A stretch of DNA of 64,000 nt from Monarcha castaneiventris obscurior (taxonomy: Eukaryota; Chordata; Aves; Passeriformes; Monarchidae): assembly GCA_026261815.1 (NCBI GenBank), contig JAMPIT010000059.1, positions 23,686,001 to 23,750,000 on the forward strand. Direction: 5' to 3'. The notes under the pieces were generated by a model, which was not told where the DNA came from, ran no database searches, and worked only from the letters and a program-made list of their open reading frames with translations. Shown here piece after piece: positions 48,620 to 61,328 of this stretch; position 1 is the first letter of the stretch, and each line of letters starts with the position of its first letter. The position numbers and the translations under genes were made by a program.

Positions 48620-48763
48620 CAACAAGTTAAGATGCTTAGCATACTGCTCCAAGTGAAGTGTCAGCTGCTTCAGACCCTGGGTGAAATCAGTACTGTCTGA
48701 AAGCACTTTTTCAGTGAGTATTTTGGTGGTTTGGATCACCTTTACACAATCCTCCACCTCTGG
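48620..48763 (-). other. Candidate 48-codon internal exon (unidentified protein), unconfirmed
   Basis: On the minus strand, after an AG at 48764-48765 (context ACATTGTTCAG/CCAGAG), 48 codons are open and end exactly at a strong donor TTG/GTAAGC (GTAAGC at 48614-48619). Length is 144 bp, with both junctions at codon boundaries. The encoded peptide looks genuinely protein-like: acidic and helix-forming, with segments EDCVKVIQTTKILTEKV and FTQGLKQLTLHLEQYAKHL. Its codons are richer in G/C at third positions than the surrounding DNA. The polypyrimidine tract is weak, and an alternative AG at 48782-48783 would add six in-frame codons. The family was not recognised and no partner exon was found. 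If real, it places this part of the window in introns of a minus-strand gene. Confidence 0.38.
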
Positions 48764-51700
48764 CTGAACAATGTATGTGGTCTATGCATATGTGTACAGG
48801 TATTTACAGGGGTACTGTCCATACATATGTGGATGTATATAAAAACTGTGTTCATGTATGTACTCCCCACGGAGCCATGGATACTGCTCCAGGAGCCTGC
48901 TTGCCCAGCACACAGTCACTGACCTGTTAGTGTTGGAGTCTTTACACACCTGAGTCTTTATGCCTCCTTCTAATGACCTGTGAGGGCCAAGGCCGAAGCC
49001 CAGCCACCAGATGCTGAGGCCCAAAGGCACGGCTGTCAAAAGGAAAAAAGAATGACACACTGCATCTGAAATGCTTCTCTCCACCATGTATACATGCTGC
49101 AATAAGAAGTGCATTATGTCAAGCTTGGCTTCTGAACTTATTTTCAGTTTTTGATAGCAAGCAATATCGCTGGGATTTGTGGGAACGATAGAAAGTGCCT
49201 TCTGGGGAATGGAAGACATTAAGCACAGCTAAAGCATACTTCATTTCATTTCATTTTTTGAGCAAGGAATGCATCTTTCTCATGCTTACCACTGACACAA
49301 CAGTCAGTCTTTATTGCTACTTAGGAAAAAGGCTTCATAAGGATCTCATTGCCACTTGGACACTTCTTTCTGTGACTGTCAGGATGCTCGTGATAAACGT
49401 GTGACTCCTGAGAGCAAGGTACAGTAAAAGCATTTTCCTAGATGCGTATATTAATCAGTATATCTCTATCTAGGTATATAGTGGTCAGTTTAATAGACAT
49501 ATATTGCTGGATATATTTTGCTATTTGTTTCTTTTCATTAATTGATGACCTATGAGAATTCAACTTTTCTATACTTTATCAATTAATTAATAAATATAGC
49601 AAAACAATTACTTGTTTGTACAATAAAAAGCAGGTCATAAAAACATCACAAGGAAAATATCAAGAATCTTCAACTATGCCAAGCAGCTTGGTTGAATTGT
49701 GTCATAAAACAACCAATTCTATCTTACAACTGTTGCATTTTCTCACCCCACTTCTTACTGAAAAGATGGTTCAAAGTCTCATTTTTTTAAAGAACATCTT
49801 GTTAGTTCTAATCTAAACTTACTTGTGCACAGCATGCAGCTTTTTTCTTTTTCCTGTATTATTATTTTCTTCTGGCTTAACAAACCCCTTCACAGTTTTA
49901 GGTCTAGAAAGCAGAGAGAGAAGTGAAAGTCTCTCACAGAGGGATCAAGTATGTGTCATTCAGTCTTTGTTTAGTGAGATTATTAAACCAAATTCTGTTA
50001 GTCACTATTTGCAGGAAGTTTTGCCCTTTCTCTCAGCAGTCTCTGTACTCCTTTTAATACAAATTTCATTTTCCTGGATGTGGATGATCACAATGTATGT
50101 AGGACTCTTCACGACAATTTTCTTCTAGGACTTTGTATTAATATTTCTCAGTCTCATGCCAATTCTTCTGATATGTTTAATTATATTTCCTTTCTCTGGA
50201 CCACATCACACTGATAACTTATAACTTATCTTGATGAACTCAAACTTTTCTCTTCCACTGTCATTTCCTTTTCATGAATCTTCCATTTATAGAAGAAAAT
50301 TCTTTTATCAATCCATAGTAGCAAGGCCTTCTTGTTCTTGCATTTTATACCAATTCCTATTTGCCTCTCTAGTCTTAATTGCTTTTTCTTTGACAATATA
50401 TTCCAAGTCTTGCTCCCTGTAGAGGTCAAAGTCATCTATTTGCAGCTGCCTAGACAACTTCTTCCTTTTGAAAAGTTCAAGAACTATTATTGATACCTTA
50501 AAACATCAAGTTTTTAGTAAAAATCATTTCTACTAGACTCACTTGCACACTTTGCTATATTTCTGCACTTGGAAATCTAAAAATTGGAGGTAAGCTATCC
50601 TATCAGGTAAGCCACTCCATACATGGAGGAGGTACCCATGACGAGGATCTGACCTCCTTAATTTCTCCTGGCGTTTCCTATCTCTCAGTTTCCACTTCCA
50701 TACCATCCTTCTCATAGCCATCTTACTTATATGTAGCAGGAGCTACACATTCAAAAGTCATGTTCCATTTTCTGCCAAGAGAAGCAGAATGCTGATTTAA
50801 CTTTGCCACTCCTGTAGTCTTTTGATCCCTTCATTACTGATCAGGATGAGCTCAACTTTGCTTAAATATCTTCTTTCTTAACTTTATGGTCTTCCTGATA
50901 AGATTCTTTGATGAACAATACTTCCAGTTTCCAGTTTTTTATTAGCATCCTGTTTCAGCTGCCTAGATATTAAACTAAATCTAGAGCTCTCCCTTACAGA
51001 ATTTCCCTTGTTCTTGGCAACAAATTCCAAGTACTGTAAATGTCTCCTTCACACCCTTCCAGAGCCTTGGACACAGGAATCCTCTCAGTTTAACCTCTGA
51101 ATCCCTTTGTAAAACTCAAATCCTTTAGTTTGAACTAGAAAGCATTATTTAGTAGCCTGGGTTTTTATACTTCCTTTTGATTTAAGCTGAACAAGTCCAA
51201 GATACTGGTTTGTGTACTTAGCACTTATCAGCCTTCCAGAATAGCTTTATTTCTTGACATTGTATCACTTCTGAATGACAAAATCTTTTAGCTTTTGCAA
51301 ACAGAAATGACATTGTTATTCTTTGCAATAATTTTTTGTGTTTATCCATATCTAGGAAATTAAAAATCTGGTAAGCACAGAAATATGAATACTTGTAATA
51401 TTTAAAGAACAACAGATTTAAATTCTTGGAATGTATAGAATATTTTTATGTTGTTGCAGTGGTACTAATTTTTTGTAATCCTTCCCCAAAATTGAATAAT
51501 ATATTATTTCAGTGCCTCTGCTCCTTTTAACATGTAGCTCAGTTATGGCTGGGCCATTACAGTGGGAATATTTGACCTCAACAATAGCAATTTGTGTATT
51601 TTTCTTTGTTTCCATCAGAATCCTTTTTTTTTTCACCTTACAGGTGGATACCTTTCTTATTCTGTACGGCAGGTGATTCATTTTTCTATTCTCTAATTCT

Positions 51701-54700
51701 TCTTTGGATTTAGGACTGTAAATTCTTTAACAGCGGTCCCCAGAAGCAAAAACTCAAACAGACTTGTGATATTTGTACAAGGCCTTTGTATTTCCCAAGA
51801 GTCTCACTTTCACTTTTCTTTTCCAGTCTCTTGGGCATCATTCCCCTTTTGGGACTATTACTGCCCCTATCCGCTCCCCTTTTCTTCTTCATCTGCTCTG
51901 AAAAAGTCTTTTTTGTCCTTGTCACCCTGTCTCTTACCTGATTCCCTTTTTACTTCTCCAGCACAGCTAAGCTTGCTCCTCAGGGAACAAAAAGTCTTGT
52001 TTATCTTGGGAATTAGCCAAGCCAGACAGGGAGAAAATGTGAACTATTGGTTTGAGCCTGCATTCAGTAGAGAAGAGAGGGAAATATGGGAGGTTGCTGC
52101 TGGAATGGAATGAAGACTGCTTGTGGCAGAATCCCAAAAAGCAGCTGTTCTTTACTTCTGCTTAGCTCCTGTCAGTCAGTTCTCATTAGTTGTCTTATTT
52201 AATTAACATTTATGCAATCACAGGCCTAAGAGTGCAGGCTTGAGCCAGGCAATCCTCCTGCTGAGTTTTCAAAGTGACTTTTCCACAAGTTTTTTCCTTT
52301 CTAGAGTTCAAGATCAACTACAAGAGAAGCAATAGCTAAGATTCCTCTCTTTTGTGTCTGGACTGATTCCCACACCATCTGCAATAAACATTCCTAAACA
52401 ACTTGTTAATTCTCTAGGGTTCCTTACAGAAGCAACACGATGACTACATTACTGGATCAGTTCCGTTTCAAAAGGAGATGAGGGCATTACCTTGCTAAGC
52501 CTCAGCAAAATTCCAGTGTCAGGCACTACTCCAGAGTTTCACCAAAGTCTTACTTCTAACTCAAGAGTTTAATCATCAGCAAACACAGCTTGCGTTCATG
52601 AGATATAATATTAAGTTTTATATTTATGCAATATCACAGAGATAACCATCAATATTTTCTTTATATTAGAAGCTTCTTTTGGGACCCTTATTCTCTCTAT
52701 GTAGTCTCCTGCATAATGGAGCAATTTCATGAAAAACTTCCCAGAGCCTGGATCTTTGAGCGACGGTGGAAATGACAAGGGAAACACTAAGATTATTTAG
52801 AAATGTCAAGCCTGGTGATGTAGCAGCAAGTACTTTCATTTTTTTTCAATTTTGTTAACTGTAGTTTTGAACCAGCTTTACACTGAGAAAATAATGGATC
52901 TATTTCTGCCTACTGTAATAACTGCAGTTCATGAGGTCTATTCCGGCTGTGAGCTGAAGGGTTGCAAAGTCAATGAAAGTTTATAAAATGTTTTGATAGC
53001 TGTTAATATCGTAAACTGAGGGGTAAAAGTTCTGAAAGAGAGAGAAAACAGAGAAAAAAATTATCCAAGAACAAATTATGTCTGTCTGTGGATATGACAA
53101 AAGGACTGCACTGAAACCATCTTTACCCAGAATAAAAGCAGAGTAGAAATTAATGAACCCAAACTGGTGTGTTGGAAACACAGTCTGTTCAACATCTGCC
53201 CTTAATCACTGCCTTTTAAATGGTCTTTAAAGAGGCAGTTTGAAAGGAACAGGTGGACACAAAATCCAACCATCAAGAAGGCAAATAACTGTTTTTTTCA
53301 CTCCAGAGACTTCAGCCTTTGATTTTGATCCCTGAACTCATCTCCCTAAGGGTGTTTCCAGATTAGCTCATTATAGAGTTAGCAAAATCCCCTTTCTGAT
53401 TAATGTGAAGCCTTCCTTCTCTGTTATCTTCCCAGGATTCAGGGGAATGAATTTGGTGATTGAACTTACAGTGACCAAGCTTCAGATTTAGATACTAAAA
53501 ACCACTAAGAAAAGGAAATCACAGGTCTCCTCGGTTACCAGATATCACTTTCCCCCTTTTTGTGTTTGTTTTCTTTACAAATATAATAGGAAAACTGCCA
53601 TCTTTCAAAGAACTGAAAAACAGAAATAACCTTGTTTTCCCTATGAAATATGTCCCTACAACCACAAGTTAGACTTTAACTGCTAGATTCTTGCATTATA
53701 AAAAGTCTTTAGGGATCTTTGGCCATAGTTTTCAGTTTTGTTATCAGATTTGATTTTTTTTCTTTTAAATTATTATTTCTTATTTTAACATGTATTTTCT
53801 AGATTCTGTGAAACAGTGAATACATGCAAGTACCTCTACTTAAAACCTGTTTACCATCTGACACACTGTTACAATGGAGTTGCCATATGAATATTGATAG
53901 TTCACCATGCTTATTTATCCTATTTGAATAAAGGCAGTCGCACTGAAGCTCAGGTATAAGCTCTGGATGAGCAATCCAGAGTGACTCCAGATCTGCTATA
54001 CCATCAAACAAACTGCCTTTTGTCGGCTGTGGCAGAAGCTCTGAGGAGCTGAGACTTGGCTTGAGGAATAAGAGGACATCAGACCACAGAAACAAAGAGC
54101 ACTGTTCACACTGCAGCAGCTGTTGTCCAATCTGCATTCATCCATTTCTGGAAAAGTTTTTGCCCTTGCTTTCCTTGCCAGAATACAGCTGCTGCTGACT
54201 AATGAATGCTGCTCAGAATAACCACATTTTGCTGTAAATGAACCACGGACACTCTGCTTCCCCCATGACTACTGATGGAGAATGTAATTGAAATACAAGC
54301 TCTCTTTAAATAGCCCTATGATAGCTTTAAGTATAGTTTAATTTGATAAACAGGTGGGGAGGCTTATGGAGAACTATGTGTTGTATATCTACTTCTGTAT
54401 GAATAGTGCACAACACTAATATTCTTCCTGATCATGTCTGAACAATAATTTCTATGGGTTAAGGGAGCTGTCCAATTTTTCAGTGTGAAAAGTTGTCATT
54501 GAATATGAAAAATGCCTCTTTTTTTCGTATGTAGTGGGACTGCAGCACCAACACAACCCAAGATGAAATTATTCTGAAATCATATGATCTTGTTAACACT
54601 TAGGTAATTTCTCCATGAATTATTTACAACTTGCTGTTACTTAGGCATGTTCCCTACTGCCTACATGATTCAGGTTATTTCACCTTCTTTTTGCACTATC

Positions 54701-57349
54701 ATGCACTTCCCACGGTCTTGCCACAATCCTATTTCTTACCTCATTCAAACATTTATTATGTTTCATTTTAGACAGAATTCATTTCAGGGCATATGACTCA
54801 ACTCAAGGCTTTAATTATATTTCAGCAGGTAAAGTTTGAGAGTTTTTAGTCAGATGCATCACTTGGTAATTTTTACATCACCCAGTATAATATAAAATGC
54901 TGGTTTATATTAATACAGGGTTCTCTTTATTGTAGGAATGTATGGTTTATCTCCTCTTTTGATGACATAGCTATTTGAATCCTGAGTTAACAAGTATTTA
55001 AATAAAGTTATCTGCTTTGTGATAGCTTTCTATATAGTTGAAGGGAATTCCATTGGCTGGTTGTTCATCACAGTGAAATAGCACTGATATTTACTGCTTA
55101 TTGAACCCTCCACAATCTGGATATAAATTATTTTCTTACCAACTGGAACTACAATATATTTAGTTACTAGTACATTTGTATTCTGAAACTAAGGTGATTT
55201 CGTTTCATATTTCTGAAAGTATGTATTACTGTAAAATGCAAGTACTAGCCAGCCATGAATTGTTCATTTCTTAATGTTTTTAAATCATTGTGAAAGTTTT
55301 TCACTGAAATTATTTCATATTCCTTTTTAGCCTTTAATGCTCAAAATGCATGACCTTCTTTAAAGAATTAAACTCCTTACTAAATGCTTTATATTAGTTC
55401 TGACTTTTTTATTTTAAACCTATTTTTCTTCTGTACACTCCACTTGCAAGTTACGGCGGAGTCAAATGAATTATGTAGAGTGAAAATAAGGAAAAATCAT
55501 TCTTTCAGAATGACCAGCCACACTCATACCTGAAGTTTATTGACAGTATTATCTTCTATATATAAAATTCTACAGATTTTTCTTCCCAACAATGCTTGCC
55601 AATTTAAATTAATTTTTCATCATATTCTGAAAAAAAATAGTTGTGCAAAGTAATCCTCCGAGACCTTTGAGGTTTACATAAATGGAAGCTAAGGTGGTAT
55701 CTCAGATCAAATGAAACAACATATTGATTCTCCATACAAATTCTGATCATTGATTCAGCTGTGCACTCACATGATGGTGCTGTAACTAAACACTGATTCA
55801 TGGATAGGGATCCTCAGACTTACATCCATCTGGCTGAAATGGATATTATAATGGACAAAATATCATGTGTAAGAAAAAACGCGAAGCAGCAACCAACTGC
55901 TTAAACACAGAGGGGATTTATGCAGTTTTTTGTTGCACAGTTCAGATTGTGCTACAAAGGCCATCTGAATCTGAAAAAAAGAGTACAGAGGGAGCAGAAA
56001 GAAACCATGCGCATAGAAAAACTCTTCTTTATTCTTGGTCTTTGTTTTTGTTTCAAAAACGAGAAAGAGATTAGCCATTAGCAGGTGTTTATTATCTTTT
56101 TGCAGATAGGAATTCTATCCAAAAAGTAGCATTCATAAAAAAAAAAGAAGACCTTTTTATTTTTGCTCAGGAAAATTTTTGATGCTTAGGTTTTCTCATT
56201 TTCAAGAACTTTGAAGCACTGCTGGTCCCATAAGAATGGGAATTCCCCTTTCTTTATGCCTCTAACACACAGACATATGTAAGCATGCCCAAACGCTCAC
56301 ACATCTGTTCATGCTGGTCCATTTACAAATAATTCCAGACAGATTTCAGGTAAGTCAGGAGTACTCATATTCCAAGCACTCTTGGGAATGGTAGTACAAA
56401 CGAGACCCTCTGACGAATCCTGGAATCAGCAATTACAAGAAAATGGGAGGAAGGATTGGAGAGGCTCTTTGCTTAGTCTGAAGAAGGATAAGAAAACAGG
56501 CAGAGTTATCCTGTGCCATTTGTTGGGAAAGGTCTGGGGGGAAGAATATGGGCATGAAGTCTTTCCTAAGAGTCATGGAATATGAGATCCACAGAGATGA
56601 GAAGGAAATAAATAACAATAATGAGTGGATTGGACTGAAAAATCCACTTGTGAGCCCTACACTGAAGCATGATGGTAAAAGTGTCAAGGATGACAGAAGT
56701 AGGGTCCCTTTGGTGCATTGCCACATGCATTTACTGCCACTGAAGAGCCCGTCCAGACAGCACAATAAGGTCTTTCTCTACCTCTTTTTGTTAGGGAGGA
56801 CTCTCCAGGTGGGTGATGGACAAAGTGCATATGAAGTTTCATTGTTTTGTGGAGAAATGATCTTGTTACCATGAGAATTCCATGTGGCTTCATAAAAGTG
56901 CAAGCCCACATCATTTATTCCACAAGACAAACACAGTTTGATCAACCCCAGCCTATGTATGGAAAAAGGATGGGAGCTTCAACAGCAGAATATTATCTGA
57001 TGGTTTAGCACATTACCCCATTAAATACCCCTGAATTTTAAGTTCCCCCTTCCTCCACCCTGTCCCCCAGAACCTGCATTTTTTACATTGCAATCAAAAT
57101 TGTGCATGAAAAGAAGAAAAATCTGAGTTGGAACAATATTTTTGTCTGTATTATGAGAACATATGGTTCCACATTTTTTTCAACCATCATTTTACTGTAA
57201 AATTTTTATCCTAGCAGATGTAGAAGACATCTAGATCTAGAATTTAAAGGAAATGTAATGTAATGCAGTTTCTACAGTAGAATGACAATAATCCAATTTC
57301 TTTACAGTCATTAAAAAATGAAAGATTTTCAAGGATCATAATATGAACA

Positions 57350-57370
57350 TTGAAATGAAGTTCATTTCAA
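57350..57370. repeat. Perfect 10-bp palindrome with 1-bp centre
   Basis: TTGAAATGAA (57350-57359), G, then TTCATTTCAA (57361-57370). Same geometry as the palindrome at 29241-29261 but unrelated in sequence. Confidence 0.8.
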
Positions 57371-57449
57371 CATGAAAATGAAATTTGACCTAGCAGAATA
57401 TATGGAAACATCAGTTGAAAACAAAAGACATTTAAGTACATCATATTAC

Positions 57450-57465
57450 AAAAAAAAAAAAAAAA
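57450..57465. repeat. Poly-A tract (16 bp)
   Basis: Sixteen consecutive A after CATATTAC. No adjoining retrocopy body recognised. Confidence 0.9.
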
Positions 57466-57770
57466 GACAGTCTGCTATACAGAGGAAGGACAGATCAAAT
57501 ACACACGGAGGTATTTGGATGTTTAGGTGACACTGATTTCTTTGAACAGTTGTTACTCACTCTTCTCTAGGTGTCCAGCAATCAGTCACAACACCACACC
57601 TGGTCCAGAAGCCACTTTTTAAACTATGCTAATAAAAGTGGATGATGCTACAGGCTCCTAAAAGTAATTTTTATTCATAATTAATGAAATAATTATCACA
57701 GTTTAGCTTAGTTTTTTGTCATAAATAGACATTTCATAAATCACACTGAGGTCACTGATAGGTTTATGCA

Positions 57771-57920
57771 GTTAGGAAAGGACCTTGGGAGATCACTTAT
57801 TCCCAGCTCCCTTCTTAAAGCACAGTCAATGTTCTGTACAGACCAGGCTGCTTTGGGCTTTGTCCAACCAGCTCTTCAAAACCTCCTTAAAGCTATCTGA
57901 GACATCTGTGGTGTAGTAAA
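57771..57920 (-). mobile_element. CR1 LINE 3' fragment
   Basis: GTTAGGAAAGGACCTTGGGA and GATCACTTATTCCCAGC, then CAGACCAGGCTGCTTTGGGC and TTTGTCCAACCAG, are the antisense of the CR1 3' UTR and end of the ORF. Similarity fades after about 57.92 kb, so the right boundary is approximate. Confidence 0.72.
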
Positions 57921-58150
57921 AGTCCTGTGAGAACTCCTTGGCCATTTCCTTCTGGATTGATTCGGAAAAAGATTACCTCAGAGATACTTCAGCAGGAAAG
58001 TTCCTCAGGAATTTTCTAAAGAATATAATTTTACCAGAACTGCAATGACATTTTTCCAGTCTAGGAAATGAGAATAGATTAACTGGTTCTACTGTCTGTT
58101 AAGCAGTGTTAAGCTCATTGGTGTGGTGGGAGAAACATTCTGTTAGACAC

Positions 58151-58169
58151 TTTTTTTTTTTTTTTTTTT
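58151..58169. repeat. Poly-T tract (19 bp)
   Basis: Nineteen consecutive T between GTTAGACAC and GATCTC. Homopolymer only. Confidence 0.9.
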
Positions 58170-60660
58170 GATCTCTATAATCTTTAGTGGTGGTCCTTTT
58201 TGAAATTACAGAAATACTCATAGCTTCTGTTTTAGCAAAATGCGATTCCTGCCCTGACATCAACTCGTAGTCCACTGATCAGTATTTTGTTATGTTGTTG
58301 ATACAACCATAAGCTAATATTTTTGTGGAGCAATTCTTCCTTAAGGAAATGAACAAATATAAGACTGTCAGCTTGATCTTTATTCATAAATAGCAGACAG
58401 ACGTTTGTTTTGGTCCTACTTGGTTTTGATGCTCTTAAGAAGTTCTGTGCTACATTGTGAAAATATAGGAAATAATTTGGTTATATGAAAAGGAATTCAT
58501 AATACATTTATTCTACAGATAGAATTCCTTTCTTATATTATATTGTCTTCCATTATTTCTTCCTAAATCACATTTCTCCTTGCTTGCATATGTTAGAATT
58601 AAGACCTATGAAAAATTAAAATTAGTAAGAAAAATTTTTTGTGTCATGTATGGCATCACCTATGAAAGCACGGCAAAGAACAATCATTTAAGTGATTTTT
58701 CATCTTTGTAGGGCTTGAGAATACATGTAGAATAAAAGTTTGAATTAGGCTAAGGCCATTATAATATCACTACATAGTTTCTCATAGCATGATAGGTACT
58801 AATTTTGATTATCATTTTTTCATTTTTTAAATCATTTTTCAAAATACAAGATTAATACCACTTTTAGCAAATGAAAGGAGATAATTACTTGTATTAAACA
58901 AAACTAGAACAAAGTAAGGGTTGAATTTTTTCAAGGATTTCACTGGTTTATATGAAAATTCTTGAGATGTGTTTAATTGTAAGACTATTTTCTCACACAT
59001 CAAAATATATAGTTTTAATTTTTTTCCTCATGTATGAATCTTAAATCTATTTCACTGACATTAAACTCACTGAGCACATGAAACCGTAGCCTAATATTTA
59101 TGCTTACAGGAAAGCAGCAAGTCCTATGTGGAAGACAAGCAAGAGCCTGCTCTTTTTCAGCCTATGGAGTTACACTTCCTGGTTTTCGGGGGATGTTGTT
59201 GTTTGGTTTTTTATTGTTGGTGGTGGGATTTTTGAAACCTGGGAAATTTTGATTTTAGCTTGAACTCCAGGACAGCATCATAAAATATAGCTGCAGTGTC
59301 AGAGGGTCTAAGTATAGAGAGAGAACTACCAATTTAAGTACTAAATTTTCAGTTTCTGGATCTAATTTGTGTCAAAGAAGGTTACACTGGTGAAAAGAGA
59401 ATTCCTGTGATAAGACAATTCTTGTGATCAAGATCTGCAGTTCCCATGCTTTAGCTACTGACAGGGACATTCAACAAACTGCATCAAGAGAACCTGTACT
59501 GATACTTTATGCTTGAAATGGAGAAATGGTAACTCTATTTTCAGCTCAAGCGGAGCTTTAGAACTCGATATTCTATTCAAGAGTTTATCAATCTTTTTTA
59601 CTCCTACATCTTGGTACATGTAGTCACACTTTGCATGACCCTACAGTCAACGCTTTGCAGCAAGTCATCCTCAGATTCAGAAGTTCTCCAAGATATTTTC
59701 TGTGTGTTTTCCAGAGACACAAAAGTAGCACTTATGGCCCCAACAAAAACACTTCCCTGATTTGGTCATAGGACCAAGCAACTGAGAAGTTGCTGCAAAA
59801 AATTGGCAGACTAGATGACTTAGAGGAAATGCTGAAATACTTCAAGACTTTATCTCTTAAAAAAGCAGAGGGAGAAGTGTGAAGATCAAACAGATGGAGG
59901 TTGTCAAAAGCCTTTATTAATGTTTGATTTTATGTATCACACTATATGAGACACTTATACACTCAATCTTTTTACTGCTCCAGATATACATTAGATAGGA
60001 TCTGTGTTGTCTGGAATGGCTGATAAAAATAAAACACCTTTTGTAATTGCAAGAAAAGAAGTAGTAAGAGTTGTTACACAGGAAAAAGATTTATAATGCT
60101 GCCACAGGGCACATTACAAACAACCAGGAAAACAAATGAACATTAAAGGCCAGAGGATGATGACTTTATTGTTCTTCAAGATCTGCCCTCACCATATGGT
60201 CTACAATCTCTGATTGTTTTTACCTTTCCCAATGTTTTATTGTCCCTTCGTGTTACACACATAAAATGTTAGGAAAATTAACCATTGGCACATTCTGATA
60301 AGATGGTTTTCAAACATAAAATGAAAAACCTTTCAGCATTTTTTGCCTTTGAAAGTAATGCTAGCTTCATTTTTGTGTCTAGGTTGAAAACCTTTATTTG
60401 TTTTCTAAGAGCTGCCAAATGGTGTCCAAAATGATACCTGAGTGTATCTTGCATCACAAAAATGTCTGTTCTAATGTAACCAGAGCCAAGTCTTGCCACT
60501 ACATCAAAAATTAGGCAGACAAGAGGGGAAAAGGCCTACAGCAAGGGTGACAGCAGCTTTTGTGTTGGCTGCATACTCCTCACCATTTGACTATGTCCAG
60601 AGCATGTGTTGCCGATATTTCCATCCCAGCCCTTCTGGTGCCCACTCTTAGCTCATTTAC

Positions 60661-61003
60661 CTTCTTCCAGTAACAGCCAGAGCACTCGTGTGACATGTTT
60701 GGTCTGGGTCTCCCAGAGGTGGGGGCTGTTTGAAGTGCCGGGCATTCCCCATTTTTCCTGGGGTGCAATGTTGCCTTTTTGAGCCCTTCTCATGGCTTCC
60801 TTCATCACCAGTAGGACAGACAAGGTCAACTGATGGCCATTTCCAGTCTTCCTTGGCTCACCCTTTTCCTCTGCCTTGTGATAGCGATAACTTCTGACAG
60901 TAGCAGGCAATGTAGGTGCTACAAGCAGCATCCTGGAGCACTGCCTCTGCTCTGCCTCCCAAAAACAGAGCAGTGACTGGCTAGTGACTAGCTTCCCCTG
61001 CAT
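60661..61003 (-). other. Open frame of 114 codons ending at a splice donor, coding status unknown
   Basis: On the minus strand an ATG at 61001-61003 opens a frame that runs without a stop to a good donor, GAAGAAG/GTAAAT (GTAAAT at 60655-60660); the stop TGA comes just inside the putative intron. The block is visibly GC-richer than its surroundings. The peptide (for example YRYHKAEEKGEPRKTGNG, MKEAMRRAQKGNI) was not recognised and has no clear domain, signal peptide or membrane segment. It could be a long non-coding RNA exon, a lineage-specific exon or chance. Confidence 0.22.
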
Positions 61004-61301
61004 ATTCTTTGAGTAAGTAAGAAAGACTAGAAGTTAAGCCTGGCTCATTTTCCTCTCAGTCAGTGCCTGTGGGAGTATCACACTCTATGAAGCTAAGGTC
61101 TGTGAATTTGAAATACATATTCAACCTTCAGTATTATAATGGTTCTTTATGTTCTTCTCAGCATGGGAAAATCTTCATGAAGTGGGAGCTGGAATGTGAT
61201 AGAGAGCTGTTTTGTGCAATGGCAGGTTCTCCTGAAATGGTAAAAAATTTCTCTGCTTAAGAGCAACTGCACCTCTTGAAACAAGCACATCAGAGGTGAA
61301 T

Positions 61302-61328
61302 CCAATAGAAAAAGAAAGCTATAAAAGG
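61302..61328 (+). promoter_or_regulatory. CCAAT plus TATA-box arrangement
   Basis: CCAAT at 61302-61306 is followed 12 bp later by CTATAAAAGG (61319-61328), a near-ideal TATA box. An RNA starting about 30 bp downstream would meet an ATG at 61389 with only a short frame, so no protein product is supported. The spacing between the two elements is shorter than the usual 40-60 bp, so this may be coincidence. Confidence 0.2.

Larger units (their letters stand above)
33799..57770. other. 24-kb stretch nearly free of recognisable transposons
   Basis: Only simple repeats, small inverted repeats and the candidate exon at 48620-48763 were noted. Many chance frames of 60-145 codons exist on both strands (for example 36945-37331 +, 48782-49219 -, 51766-52113 +). 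None was recognised or carries convincing splice or promoter context. The lack of CR1 over this length, when the other 40 kb contain at least nine fragments, is itself notable. Confidence 0.5.

Noticed and set aside
48782..49219. 145-codon minus-strand frame near the candidate exon
   Set aside because: The frame is closed by a stop before the candidate exon, the peptide was not recognised and no donor of fitting phase was found. It is not counted as part of a gene.
56382..56874. Overlapping 67-110 codon frames on both strands around 56.4-56.9 kb
   Set aside because: Neither strand gives a recognised protein, and overlap of open frames on both strands simply reflects locally few stop codons.
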